Shown: positions 47,329 to 60,409, counted from the first letter of the stretch. The stretch: 64,000 nucleotides of DNA from Geosiphon pyriformis (GCA_016748015.1 JAAOMT010000772.1:313541-377540); one strand, 5' to 3'. Notes: a model not told the origin generated them from the letters alone. Numbers and translations: made by a program.

Positions 47329-50109
47329 ATACTTTTATCTTAATTTATTTTTCATGTTTTTTTCAATATTTATTATTGGTTTCAAATCTTATAGAATTTT
47401 ATCTGATTTAATTAATATTTTTTGTATTTTTAGTTGTAGAATATTACTAATAGATAATGATATTATATTGTAATATGGTTTTAATTAATCATTATGTGTT
47501 GTTTTGGTTAAAATTTTGTTGTCTTATCTTAATTTATAAGCTTTATTTTTTAGAATTTCTTTAATGTAAAATAAACTGTTCTATTCAGAATCAAACTTTT
47601 TATTCTATTGTTTTTCTACTTTAATATGATATAAAAATACTTTGTTTCTAATCTTAAATTTAATCAGTTTATCTAATAATTGGTTGTTATGTTATTTTTT
47701 GGTTTTTTTTGTGACTTTTTTATATTATTAGCTGTTTTTTATTTTTTATTTTTTAGAGTTTCTATTAAGTTATATGTTTTTTTTAACAATGTTTTTTGAA
47801 AGTTGGCTTCTGTTATTAATTTTGTTAAATATTTATTAATATTTATCTTAACTAGTAATGTTACTGTTCTACTATAGACTAATTTAAATAGTGTTGTTTG
47901 TGTAATATCTTGCTTTATTGTCTAATAAGCAAATAATACTGATAATATAAACAAATCCTATTTATTCTGGTTTTTTTAACTAATTTTGGCTATTATTTTA
48001 TATAATGTTTTGTTGAATTTTTCAATTAAGTTATTGTTTATAAATAATATAAAAATAATAATAGTCTTTTAATTCCAAATTTTTATTTAATTTTGTTAAT
48101 ATTTTGTTCACAAAATGAGTTTTTTAGCCTAATAACAATTTTTTTAAACATCTATGTTAACAAATTAAATCTTAATATACAAATTTAGCTATGAATTTTG
48201 TATCTGTTTTTTAAATAACTTTAATTTCTAGCTATTTTGTAAGATAATTCATGACTATTACTATGTATTAATTGCTTTTACTAGTTATAATTAATGATAT
48301 ATTAAGTTAATTTCAATTTAATTAAATAGTTATTCTATTTTGGTTGGTTTTAATGGTTTGTTAAGTCTTATTTCTCTTCTTTTTTGACAAATATCACAAT
48401 TTTGAACATATTAGATGATATTTAAATATATTGATAACCAATAATATTTTTTTATAGTTTTTTTTATGGTTGCTTCTTTATAGAAATATCTTGTAATTAG
48501 ATTTGAATATATATTAAACAGTATTGTTTCTTTCTCTGGTTCTGTAATTACTCTAAATGACTAGTCTAAATCTTTTTTGTTTTTCTAATATAATATATTT
48601 TAATAAGTAATAAAATATTTTAATTGTTGTTTTGTTTTTTTTAAAATAATTTCTTTTTGAACTATTAAGTATTAATATAATATTAAAGTTAATAATATTT
48701 TTGTGTATTCATTTTTTGTTATATTTTTGAGTTGAAATATATTTAAATTTGTTTTATTTATAATAAACTTATCAGCATTTCTATTTTTTTTTCTCTTTTT
48801 ATTATGTACTATATAGTTAAATAGTAATAATTCTATTTTCTATCTTGTATAATAATTATTTTCAAATTTTTGCTTTTAAATTAATGTTAATTCTTTGTAA
48901 TTAATATATATATTAAATTTTTGGCTTAAGTATTTTTATTATTTGATAACAGCCTAATAGATAACTAAATATTCTAATACTAAAGTTCTATAGTTTTTTT
49001 TAGTTAAATTCAAACTTTAGTTGGTATATACTATTAAATATTCTTATTTATTCAATCTTTTTTATAATAGTACTGCTTCTAAAACTTGGTTCAATACATC
49101 TGTTATAATGATAAATAATTTGTTATAATTTGAATAAATTAATACTAAAGCTTGAATAAGCTTTTTTTATAAGATGTTAAAGGCTTTTTGTTATTTCTTA
49201 GTTCATTTATACTTGGTGTTTTTGGCTTAAAACTAGTAAAGTAGTTGAGCCAGTTTGAAGAAATTCTAAATAAAGTAATAGTTATATTTAGCAAATCTTA
49301 AAAATGCTCTTAGTTTTATTAAGTTTGTTAATATAAGAAGGTTTTTAATTATTTCAATTTTATCTGAATCCATTTTAATGTTATTTTTACTTATAACATG
49401 TTTTAAAAACTTGAGTTTAATTTTTTCAAAAAAACATTTGGTAGTATTTAATTTTAATTCTGTTTTTCTTAATTTTTTAAACACTTGTTAAAGATAATAA
49501 AAATGATTATCAAATGTTTTAAAAAATACATTGGTGTTGTTTAAGTATACTATAATTGATTTTTATAGCAATTTGATATAAACAATTTTTATTAGCCATT
49601 AAAAGATAACTGAAATATTGATTAAGCCAAAAACATAACATAAATTTAAAATTCTTTTCTTTAATAATAAATGCTGTTTTTTCTTTGTCAACTAGATTCA
49701 TGGCTACTTGTTAATAACTAATATTTAAATCTAATATAGAAAACCATTTTTTTCTTCTAAAAACATTGAATAATTTTTGGATTTGTAGAGTTAAGTAATT
49801 GTTTTTATAAGTAATACTAATAAGTTTTCTATAATCTACACAAAAGCAAATTTTTTCATTTTTTTTCTGAACAAGTACTATTAATAATGACCATAAATTT
49901 ATTAATAATTAAATTAACTTATTGTTTAATATATGATTGATTTTTTAACAAATAATCTTATAGTTAGTAAGTAGTATTTGATATGCTTTTTGTTTAATTA
50001 ATATTGTATTTCTAGTTTTGATTTAATGTTAAATAATTTTAGTTCTGTCAAATTTGTTTTTATTCACAAAGATATTAGTAAAATTGTTAAATAACAACTT
50101 GATTTACAT
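47329..50109 (-). pseudogene. pol of A5 (reverse transcriptase to integrase)
   Basis: Heavily AT-shifted. Reverse transcriptase is readable at 49266-49720: DKEKTAFIIKEKNF, VYLNNTNVFFKTF (YxDD as YLNN, 49529-49560) and LKLNTTKCFFEKIKLKFL-HVIS. Integrase sequence follows leftwards to about 47520, with the KIR-K tail near 47670. The right end ACAT (50106-50109) is the duplication of the solo LTR. Confidence 0.7.
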
Positions 50110-51083
50110 TGTTACCAGTAGAATTTTAGCTATTAATTAGCATGAAATTACCCTTATAATTCCTATAATTCATTAGTATATTAATATCATTTCAAATTAT
50201 CAGTTATTATTTAATCAATTATCACATATTATGATTCAATTAAAATAATCTAATTAGTATAACAGAAAGTAAGATGATCAAATTACACAATACCCTGAAC
50301 TCTGTAACATTCAAAATTCGCCGAAATTTACAGAAATTCGCCGAAATTATGAATAGTTCACCCAAATTAATCAATAGTTCAGCGAAATAACTTGTAATTC
50401 ATCAAAATGTATCTTTAGTTTGCTGGAATTTGGACAAAGAGAAAAAAAGTGCAAGTTCATAAAACTAGTACTACAACAAATTGTATAAAAAAAAAGCTTT
50501 TCTCTTCTGGAAAATGTATCTTACTTTAGATTTATTACTTAGAACCATTTCTACACATACAAAAAGAAATAAATACCAAATAATTTGAAAAACCAAATTC
50601 TTTAATTATTGCCCTTGGAAAATTCCCAAAAACCAACTAACATTTCGAAATTGATTAGCTACCAATTTCAGTAAACTGTTAATGACTCCAGGCCTAGATA
50701 GAAAACGTTTCTCTTGACAAAAATTCTATTTCTTTTACATTTCTTTTATTTTCTTTTATTTTTCTTACTATAATCATTAGGGTAGCCTACAAACAAGATT
50801 CCTGTAGAAGAGTTGACTTTTACAGCAAAATAACTACACATTTTTAGTGAGCTTCCAGACGAGCAATTCCTAGGAAAGAGTTGATATTTACTACAATGTA
50901 ACTACATAAAGTAACTGGCAAGGAATTGGCTATTCCACTTATAAGCCCAGCAGTTCAAATTATAGGAGATAATTTGAAGATAAATTCAGTTATTGGAGGT
51001 TCAACTACTTCCTGAAAACGTGAATTCACAGCAAATCAACATTATTAACATTTAAGAAAAGAGACCAAAAACCTCTGGTAACA
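50110..51083 (+). repeat. Solo LTR of family C, TSD ACAT
   Basis: TGTTACCAG..GGTAACA, 974 bp, flanked by ACAT at 50106-50109 and 51084-51087. It matches 61599-62575 over its whole length (for example AGCATGAAATTACCCTTATA, ACTCCAGGCCT, AATCATTAGGGTAGCCTAC). No gag or primer site follows, so it was left by recombination between two LTRs. Confidence 0.92.
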
Positions 51084-51500
51084 ACATATATTAAAATAAG
51101 TCTAAATTTTCCAAATTTATTTGTTTTAATTATTTTGGTTATAACAAATAGCATTTTTTTTATTTGTAAATAGTCTGTAATATAATATTTACATATTTAT
51201 AAAGTTGTAAAAAATCCAGAATAGTGATTTGTGTTTGATTTTTAACTTCAATATTTAAGTATCTGATAATAATTTTGCTTGATATTTCTATTGGGTCTTT
51301 GGTTGTATTGTGTATTGGAATTTTAATGTGTTTATGGTTTTTGGCTAGTATATAAAAATTAGTAATGGCAATATTTTTTAACTTACAAGTAGTAGAATTT
51401 ACTTTAAAAATCTGGGGTTGGTTTTTTACTTTTCTTTTAATAACTATTATATACTAATCATATAATAAAATAAAAAATAATTAATAAGTAAAAATAATTT
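51084..51500 (-). pseudogene. Conserved linker domain after dUTPase in A5
   Basis: Minus-strand translation IVIKRKVKNQPQIFKVNST then NFYILAKNHKHIKIPIHNTT and IEISSKIIIRYLNI. The same order occurs in A4 at 56480-56740 (LYISAKVHKHFKIFIYNST, IEILKKTFIGSI). About 100 residues, no known function that I can name; it resembles a second dUTPase-like beta fold in layout, which is only a guess. Confidence 0.6.
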
Positions 51501-51559
51501 TTTTTTAATTAATTGTTTTTTTTTTATTATATTAACTATTATTTCTAAATCCAAATTCA

Positions 51560-51975
51560 TTTATCTTTTTTGTTGTTATCCCTAATTTTTTTTTTATTCT
51601 TACTAATACTAACTAAGCTATTTTTATTAAAAGCAGAAACATTGTCTGTACTATCTTTTATTTAATTTAATTATATATGCTTTTTTTGATTTATTTGTAG
51701 TATTGTAATAATATTTTTTATATATTCTGTATCAATTATTCTTCCTTTAATAATCTTTTTTTTTTGCTAAACTAAACCTAAAAGTTAATTGAATTATTGT
51801 TGTTGTTAGAATTTTTAATGTTATTTTTAAATTTATACTAGTGCATAAAAGGAGTTTTAATTTAATAACAACTTTTTTCAGATATCTAAGATTAAATCTT
51901 ACATTAATATTATATATGCATTCTAGCATAATATTTTTGTTGTTATTGCTAAACCATTTAAGTTCTTGTTTTATT
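51560..51975 (-). pseudogene. dUTPase domain of A5
   Basis: LKWFSNNNKNIMLECIYNI, then motif 1 VRFNLRY, TSINLKITLKI, motif 2 FRFSLAKKK (SRSSLAKKG type), after a frameshift motif 3 GRIIDTEYIKNIITILQ (GGIIDAGYxGNI type, Asp retained), and further on LGITTKKINEFGF (motif 5 GFGSTG type). The order and spacing equal those in A4. dUTPase lowers dUTP available to reverse transcriptase. Broken by stops; inactive. Confidence 0.78.
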
Positions 51976-53139
51976 AAAAAATTTGAAAATATAATATATT
52001 GTTTAGAGTTTTTATTAAAGTTTGAATTATTATTATTGTTATTGTCATTGTAAATAATATTAAAACTATTATTGTTATTATCATTAGAGTCTGAATTATA
52101 ATTACATTTTGATTCTAATTCTGAAGTATATTTACTAATTGGTTCTTTTTTGGGAATTGAATAAATTATGCATAATAGTAAATTATAAATAAAATTATAA
52201 TTGTTACAATATTTAAAGTTACTAAGAATTAAACAATATTTATAAAGTTTAACATTTAATTATTCTAAATACTGCTTTTATTTTTCTTAAATAAGTGTTA
52301 AATCTTGGTAGTATTTGTAAAATTGGTTTGAATTACTTATAATATTAATAAAAATATCTAAATTTAAAATAAGAATGGTTTTAATAAGTTCTGATAAATT
52401 GTTTTTGATTGCTAATATTTTATTAAATAAAGTATTTTTGACTTTAGTACTTGTTATTTACCAGATTTTATCTTTATTATGTAAGTAGCTATCCAAATAT
52501 AAAAGAGCTCTGTTTTATTTGGCATTAAAAAGCATTTCTCTGCTTATCTAATTGCTAATAAGAATTGTGTATTAACATAATATGTCACATATTTTTTTAT
52601 AATTAAAAATGTTATTCTATATTTCTTCATTAAGTAAGATCTTTCTATAAACAAAATATAATTTATTGTCTTATTTATCTTGTTATTTTAGTTATTCAAA
52701 GCATTTTTAGTAATATGTTTTGCAATAATAGCAAGTATATATTTCATATTTTTCTTCTGATAAGATATAAGTTTTTATGGATAAAAGCTTTTTGTTGCAA
52801 TCTATGTATTTAAATAGAATTTAGAGTAAGTGTTTTCTTGGTATTGGTATTAGTATTGAGTATGAAATATTCTAACTATTTTGTTGTTTCTTTTGTAATA
52901 ATAATAATTTAAGATTTGTTTTCTTTTTTTTCTTTTTTTTTTTCTTTCCAAGTAAATACTAGTAGTAGTTTATTGTGCTTTTTTTAGTTTATAATACTTA
53001 GTAAGTTTCTTAAATAGGTTTTTTTTTGAATTTAATTAGTAGTAATATTTGTTTTAAAGTAGTTACAAGTAATTAAAACCCAATTATGCTGTTTGATATA
53101 TATTAGTTAAAGTTTCTAAATATTTTAATTAAACATTGT

Positions 53140-53460
53140 ATTGGTTTTAAACAGCCAGTTATTATTAATTAGAGCTTAATATTACATAGCTTTAATAATT
53201 AGAACTTTAATTAACACAATAACGTCATTGACTTTAAAAAAAAAGTTATTAATTTTGTCAATAAAAGTCTTTGTCATTTTATTAGTAGTAATAATTCTAA
53301 TATTGACAGCTTGATCAACTTGGCAACCTAATTAGTTTATGAATTGTTATATAATAATATTGTCTGTTAAATTATTATTAAAGATTAGTTTGATAGATTA
53401 ACCATCAACTTTGACATTAGTATACATAACAGTAATTGGTTTAGTGTTAAGAATAGCTTT
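53140..53460 (-). pseudogene. Retropepsin of A5
   Basis: Collinear with the A2 protease at 15060-15360 base for base over long runs, including the NITVMYTN-like start, the INQANFNNN region and the AANFYKVNDV region. Many stops. Confidence 0.6.
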
Positions 53461-54169
53461 ATTAAAAAAGACATTATTACTAATTCTTCAAGTTTAAAAG
53501 GAAATATTATGATAAGAAATTTGTTTTTTTTGATAATAATAAGTGAAATGTTATTGTTAAGTATTTTCTAAGTTTTTAAGTTATTAGATAGGTTGTTTAT
53601 TAAGGTAACTAAGAAACTTAAATAGCTCTAAGAATTTGGATTTTGGGCATAATTTTGATAATTGGTTTAAAAAACCAAGAATTAATTAATGCATAATTAT
53701 TGCTAATTTCTAATTTTATTGGGTGTGGTTAATTTTGGCCTTTAGTTTTTGGTAGATATTTGAATTAGAATCTGAAGTGGTACTTAAATTTGTTGGAGTT
53801 AATAAATAACCAATGGTTGTAAGACTTAATAAATTACTGATATAAAAGTTTAATAGATTAAAGATATGTATATTGGCTGCATTTTTTAAGAGTAATAGAA
53901 CTGATATTAATATTGTTTTAATGATAAATTACTGATATAATTCTGGATTTAAAACCTGTAATTGGGATTTTTATTTTTATTTTCTGATCATAAGTTATAT
54001 ATTTTGAATTAATAGTTTGCTTTAATATGTTCTTGTTAATAGCAATAATAACAGATACATATTTTTTACTGTTATAGTAGATTTGCTAATAATAATGCTA
54101 ATATACATAACTAATTGAAACTACAATTATAGTTTTTTGAATTATTGCAATATTGAAAAAGCTAATAAA

Positions 54170-55600
54170 TTGTTTAATTGTTAGTTAAATATCTCTTGAT
54201 TTTTTGATTGATTGTTTTTCCAAATTGCTTTAATTTGGTATCCAATTTAAATAATTTGTTTATTATTAGATTTATGACTTGGACATAATTGGCTTTAAGT
54301 TTAGCCAATTCAAAATCTCTGACATAAATAACTGTATTTTAAAGTGTGTTTGGATATAATAGATGTATTTGTTGTAACAAACTGCTATATAATTTACAAA
54401 TAAATTGATTTAAAATCTGTGGTATTGTAAAGTAGTCAATATTAATTGTTTAGATTTAATGTAAATTTTTGTGAAAACATTCTAAGTAAGTAGTAATTGC
54501 TTTAATATTATCTTGCTTAATAATAGTGAATCTAGTTAACAAGCAGTTAATACTGTTATTATTACTAAAATACTATAAAAAATTCTGTTTAAATACATTA
54601 AAAATTTGGAGTTTATTAACCAAGCTCTAATATTATAAGTTAGCAATATTTTAAAAAAATTATGAGATTATTTGAAAAGCTTTGGTATTATTCTAGCCAT
54701 TGGCTGTAATTGCTTTGGCTATATCATTAAATCAAGCTTAAACATTATTTTTTTTGTCTGTAAATTTTTCTAATTTGGCAATAGGTACATATACTATTGG
54801 TACAAATTGTTGTAATAGTTAAAAAGTGGCTATTAATATAATTGGTAAATTGATTCAAATAACTGGAATTTAGTTTTGTTAAAGAATAGAAGTAAAGTTT
54901 AAATTGTTTGGGTTTTGTTGAGTTTGAACAATCGGAATTTGGACTTTCTAATTATTTGGAATTAAGTTTTGATTATTAATTTCCTAATTATTATCTTTTT
55001 TTTCTAATTATTGGTAGATTCGAAATTTGGTTAAAGTAATAATGATTGAAATTTTGATAAAATTGTTGATTGTAATTTAAATTTTTTAAAATAATTACTA
55101 TAAATTTTTAATATTTTAGATTTTTTTTAATTGTTTTAAAATAGAATTCTTATAACAGTTGGTTTTACTGTAGATAATAACATAAAATTTGAAAATATGT
55201 TGATAATATTTTTCAGTATATAATAGTATGGTAGTATGATAATATAATAATATAATAAATATATTAGAAAAATGATTTTGGGTTTTTTTAATTAGATAAT
55301 TGTACTGTTTTAAACATGTTTGTTAGTATTTGTATTCTGTTTTTGTCTTTGTTTATAAATATAATTAAAAACTTTTGCTGATTCAAAATTTGCTTGTTCT
55401 CTTAAAAAATATACAGTCTTTTTGTTAACATAGAAATTAAAGACTAATTTGATTAAAAAATAGTTGCTGATTAATTCCAACTGCTATTAATATTATTGGA
55501 ATAAAAATTTGGCAAATTTTAAATAATTTGCTTTTACTATTTCTAATTCTCTTACTTTTTTAGATGATTGCTACTGGTATTAGATTTTTGTTAAATTATA
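54170..55600 (-). pseudogene. gag of A5
   Basis: Collinear with gag of A2 and A3 (the TTGTTAGTTAAATATC start near 54178 matches 16099 and 19026; the ATAGTTGCTGATTAATTCC segment near 55462 matches 17499). Frame broken throughout. The primer-binding-like site TTTGGTGCTTCCTGTAA is at 55603-55619 on the minus strand. Confidence 0.6.
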
Positions 55601-55619
55601 TCTTACAGGAAGCACCAAA

Positions 55620-56445
55620 TGTTATAAATAATTATTTAAGGTGTTAAAATAAATAACAAATTTGTAACTTGGTGCTTAATAGCTATTAATGTTGGTAATT
55701 TTTAAAGATTTTTATAATTTGAAAGTTTTGGTTAAGTTTTTTGTATAATGAACAGAGATTCAATAAATGGTTTCTTCTGTGAATTTTTTTTTATTATGGT
55801 AGCCAGTTTATTTTGACTGTTATGTTCTTTTGATAAATTATTTTTAAATTTTCTATTCTTGTTTTCCAAATCTTTTATCAGACTATTCTTAACATTAATT
55901 ACTCAGTGCTTAATTTTTTAATTAATTAGTAAACAACAAAAAAAAAATAACAAAAAAAAAAGGAATAAGAAATTAGTATTTTGTTAATAGTCATAATTAA
56001 GAGTTACTGGTCTAATATAATTAAGTATTAAATTTTATTAACATAAGTTGTTAATAGTATAGAAATGATTAATATTTTATAATCAAGTAATAACAATATA
56101 AATTAGATAGTAATCGATATTTTTATTTAATATAAATATAATTCTATTTCAAGTTATAGAAAACTATCTTTTAAAGAAAGAAGTATTTAATAATTACTTG
56201 TTTCTAACTATTATTTTTTTTTTTTGTTTCTAATACTTTTACTATATATATATAATTTATGTTATATAAAATTTTACATATTTTTATTTTTTTTCTATAT
56301 TACTTCCTAAAAATGTGCTTATTCTTTGAAAATGTGTTATAATTTTCTAAAAATATGCTTACATATTGAGTATTATTTTTTTATTAGTCTATTTTATGAT
56401 CTGTTTTTCTTATTTTTTTCTTGTACTCTTTTTCTATAAGTAATA
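55620..56445 (-). repeat. 5' LTR of A5
   Basis: 826 bp, edges TGTTATAAATAATTATTT and AAGTAATA. Same family as 38290-39090. Confidence 0.85.
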
Positions 56446-56449
56446 TTAA

Positions 56450-59400
56450 ATAGAATTTATCTATATTAACATGATTATTTTTAATCTTTTATATTAACAG
56501 TACATTCTAAAAATCAATTAAAAAATTTAGAACCAAGCTTTACTATTTGAAATAGTCTTGAAAATTTATTTTTTAACTAATATTTTCAATCTGTATATAT
56601 CTGCCAAAGTACACAAACATTTTAAAATCTTTATCTACAACTCCACCAAAAATATTATTGAGATTCTTAAAAAAACTTTTATTGGTTCTATTTTCACAAA
56701 CATTTAAAATCCCAAGAAATCTTAATTTATTCTGAACTTTGTACAACTGTTTTTATTTTGTAATATTATTTCATAAGTATAAAACCTGTTAAAAAAAAGC
56801 TATTTATTTACTACAAAAAAATTAATAAATTGAAATTAGAAAACTTAAATATTTTATAGCAAATACAACTCAAGATTTTTTTAAACCAATACACTAATAT
56901 TTTTGTTTGTGAAAACAAATTTAAATGCATTAATATTGTAAAACATAAAATTAATATTAATAATACCAAATCTATTAAACAATAAATTTATTAAGTAATT
57001 TCAGATAATAATAACTTAATTAAACAGGAAATACAACAATATTAAATAACAGATTAATCAAAGAATTACTAAGTCCTTAGTTCTTATCTGTTATGTTAGT
57101 TATCAAGAAGAATAAAAAAATCTGTTTCTGTATAGACTATTAAAAACTTAATAGTATTACTTGAAAAGATAACTATTTGATTCTCTTTATTCAAAAAATT
57201 TTGGATAATCTAAAAAATAAGAAATAGTTTTTATTTTTAAATTTTACTAACAAATATTAATAAGTCAAAATAGACTTTATAAACAAAAAAAATGGCATTT
57301 ACCATCCAAGATAATAATTTTAAGTTTAAAATAATGTTTTTTGAACTCTGTAATATTCTAATTATTTTTTAATATTTAATAAATATTATATACAAAAAAA
57401 TGCTTTATAAATTAATTGTATTATATCTGAATAATATTAATATATTTTCCAAAATCTTTGATAACTATCTGCTCTATTTTTAACAAGTCTTTTATTACTT
57501 ATAAAATACAGAAATAAAACTTAATTCTAATAAAAAATTTTTTAAAAAACTGAATTAAAATTTCTGTAATATGTATTTGGTAAAAATAAAATAAAACCAA
57601 ACTCTAACAAAGTTCAGAAAGTAAAGAATTTTTTAGTTCCAATTAATCTGCAAGAACTAAAAAAATTTTTGAAATTAACAAAATACTATTGTTAATTCAT
57701 CAAAAAGTTCTTTAATATTGTTAAATTTTTTTATTACTTATTATCAAAACATATTTTATATATATAAAAAACTAATTAGCAAAAAACTTTCAACTATCTT
57801 AAACAATAACTTATTGAAACTTCAATTTTAATTTACTTAAACTTTAATAAGCACTTTATTATAACTACAAATGTCTTAAAAAACGCACTAAAAATTATTT
57901 TATTACAAATTAAACTTGATAATTAAAAACATCTAATTGTATATAATAGCTACAACACTAGTACTGTTGAAAAAATATACAATACTACTAATCTAAAATA
58001 TTTTGTTATTTACTAGACTATACAAAACTGAAAAAATTACTTTTGTTAACTATTTAACCTATATATAAATCATAAAAAATTAATTTGGTTACTTAATAAA
58101 TCACAACTTGAAAAAAAGTATACAAGATAGAGTATTTATTTGCAGCAGTTTTTATATGAAGTACATTATAAAAAAAAGCTAAAAACACTAATCTTAACAG
58201 TTTATCAAAAATAACTTAAATTTAATTATAAATTAATAAATACAACTACTTACTAATAGCTATATTAATATCTGTTCATATTTTAATTTAAGAAAAAACT
58301 ATTTTAACAAAAACAAAATATTATATAAAAATAAGTTTAAAATTATTTTCTATATAATAATTAATTATTGTTAAAAATACTAAAACTATCTTACATCATA
58401 ATAAGTTATAAAAGATACTGAAAAAAAAATTGTTTTGTTTAACATGCACTTAAATTCAATAGTAAAACACTTTAACAAAGATATTAGCTTAAAAAAACAA
58501 TTAATCTATATTATTGGTTTATAATATATAAAAATATCTTCAAATATGTCTTTAATTATAACTTTTGCTAAAAAAAAGAAGAAACCAAAACAATAAAACC
58601 ACTTCAATTTATTTTAGTTAGAAACTTATTCAATAAAATTAAAATTAATTTGGTTGAATTTCTTTTTATTATCTTTAAAAAAAATTATTATATTGTTTTA
58701 ATTGTAAATTACTTTACCAAATAGTTTAAAGCTAAAGTTATTTAAATAATAAATACCAAAATAATAGCTGAATTTGTATATTAAGATCTAATTTGCCAAT
58801 ATAAATATCCAAAAAAATTATTATCTAATTAAAAACTTATTTTGTCAATAACATATTTATTAAACTGAGCCAATGATTTAGAATAAATTATTATTATTAT
58901 TATTATATTATTTTTAAACAAACTGATAAAACAATTTAATCAAACATTATATAAAGCATTAGCAAAAATAAGTTACAAAAATACACAAGAATAAAATCTA
59001 TTTATACTTTTAGGATTATTCATATATTAAATATTAAAGCAAAATACTATTTAGTTTACATTATTTGAACTAGTCTATAAAAGAAAAACTATACTACTTA
59101 TTGAACAAAAACTACTTACTTTTCTGACTAAAACAATTATTAAAGAAAATTTTAAAGCTATTTTGCATTAAAAAACATACCAATTTATAAAAACATTAAA
59201 AAACAATTATAGAACAGCAATTAACAATATTAGTAATGCTCAAAAATAACAAAAAAAAACATAATAATTGTTTATCCAATCAACTAATTGAATTTAAAAT
59301 TAGAGACTAAGTATTATTATATTATACTAAAATTAAAAAACAGTAAAGTAAAAAGTTTAATTCAAAATAAGATAAATTATTCCATATACATAAAGTTTTG

Positions 59401-59510
59401 GACAATAAAACTTATAAATTATAATTAAAAAACAAGATTTTAAAGAAAGCTATACATAAAAATTGTCTAAAAATTTATCACACAACACAAAAATTATTGT
59501 TATTTATATC
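56450..59510 (+). pseudogene. Linker and pol of A4
   Basis: Continues the frame from 38289. Contents in order: linker domain (LYISAKVHKHFKIFIYNST at about 56595); FVCENKFKCINIVKHKI (56900-56950); reverse transcriptase with VIKKNKKICFCID, KLNSIT-KDNY and LIVLYLNNINIFSKI (YxDD as YLNN, near 57415-57445); RNase H; integrase zinc and core region (58440-59000); tail with LSNQLIEFKIRD and IHKVLDNKTYKL, ending KKAIHKNCLKIYH near 59480. Stops everywhere; inactive. Confidence 0.72.
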
Positions 59511-60409
59511 TTAACTAAGAACACAAATTCTATTAATTAAACCAGAAGATATATTACAAGATTTAGAACCAATTATTATTATTAAACACAATTTATATAC
59601 AATAATCTAAATTACATAAAATAAAGATATAAATACCAAAAAAACAAAGAAAAAAGTTAATAATATTTTTAATATAGATCTCTTAAACAAAATTTTGAAA
59701 CTTTTACAACAATTATTTAAAACAATTTAACAATTTATAATACCAATAAAAATCACAATTAATAGAAAAAAAATATAATACAAAAATATGAATAAAAAAA
59801 GAAAAGACAAGAGTTTAATAAAAATTAAGCATTCTTATTTTTACAACCAATTAAGAAAAAAAAAAATATATATGGTTATATATACTCAACAAAATTAAAA
59901 AACTTTAAACAAGCTAATTATAGAATTAATAACAAAAGAATGAACACCAAAAATCTTCAAAAAGTGGAAAAAAAGACTTTTATTAATATACTAATTCTTT
60001 AAAATTAATGAAAAATCAAATCTATAAATATTATATCTAGATATTAATAAACAAATATTTAACAAAAAAGGTTTTAAACAAATAAAAAATTTTGTAAAGA
60101 AAAACAACTTAATACTACATTATAAAGCAACATATTAATTGTATTTAGAATTTAAATATTGTTTAATTATACTATTAAATAATTCATTAAAGATAATTAT
60201 AGTTAATAACATAAAATAAATAACAAATTTACAGTTTAAAAATCTATAAAAAACAATACTTGACACAATAATTGAATATTATACCAAAAAAACAATTATT
60301 ACAGATACATATAATTTTGCAAAAGCTCAATTTTAAAAAAAAGAGATAATATTATTCAAATAAAAAAGCCAATTCAAAAGCTATTGAAAAAATACAATTA
60401 AAACATGAT
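59511..60409 (+). other. Region between integrase and 3' LTR of A4
   Basis: About 900 bp, AT-rich, with pieces such as INILIL, RFKQIKNFVKKNNLN and YLEFKYCLIILLNNSLK that look like decayed protein rather than noise. It may be an extra downstream ORF of family A. I do not recognise it. Confidence 0.35.

Larger units (their letters stand above)
38290..56445 (-). mobile_element. LTR element A5 nested in A4
   Basis: Minus-oriented family A element: LTRs 38290-39090 and 55620-56445. Flanks TTAG (38286-38289) and TTAA (56446-56449) fit a 4-bp target duplication with one G-to-A change. From the 5' end (right): gag, retropepsin, dUTPase, conserved linker, reverse transcriptase to integrase. Element B (39653-47328) and a solo LTR (50110-51083) are inserted in it, each with its own 4-bp duplication. 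Confidence 0.85.
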
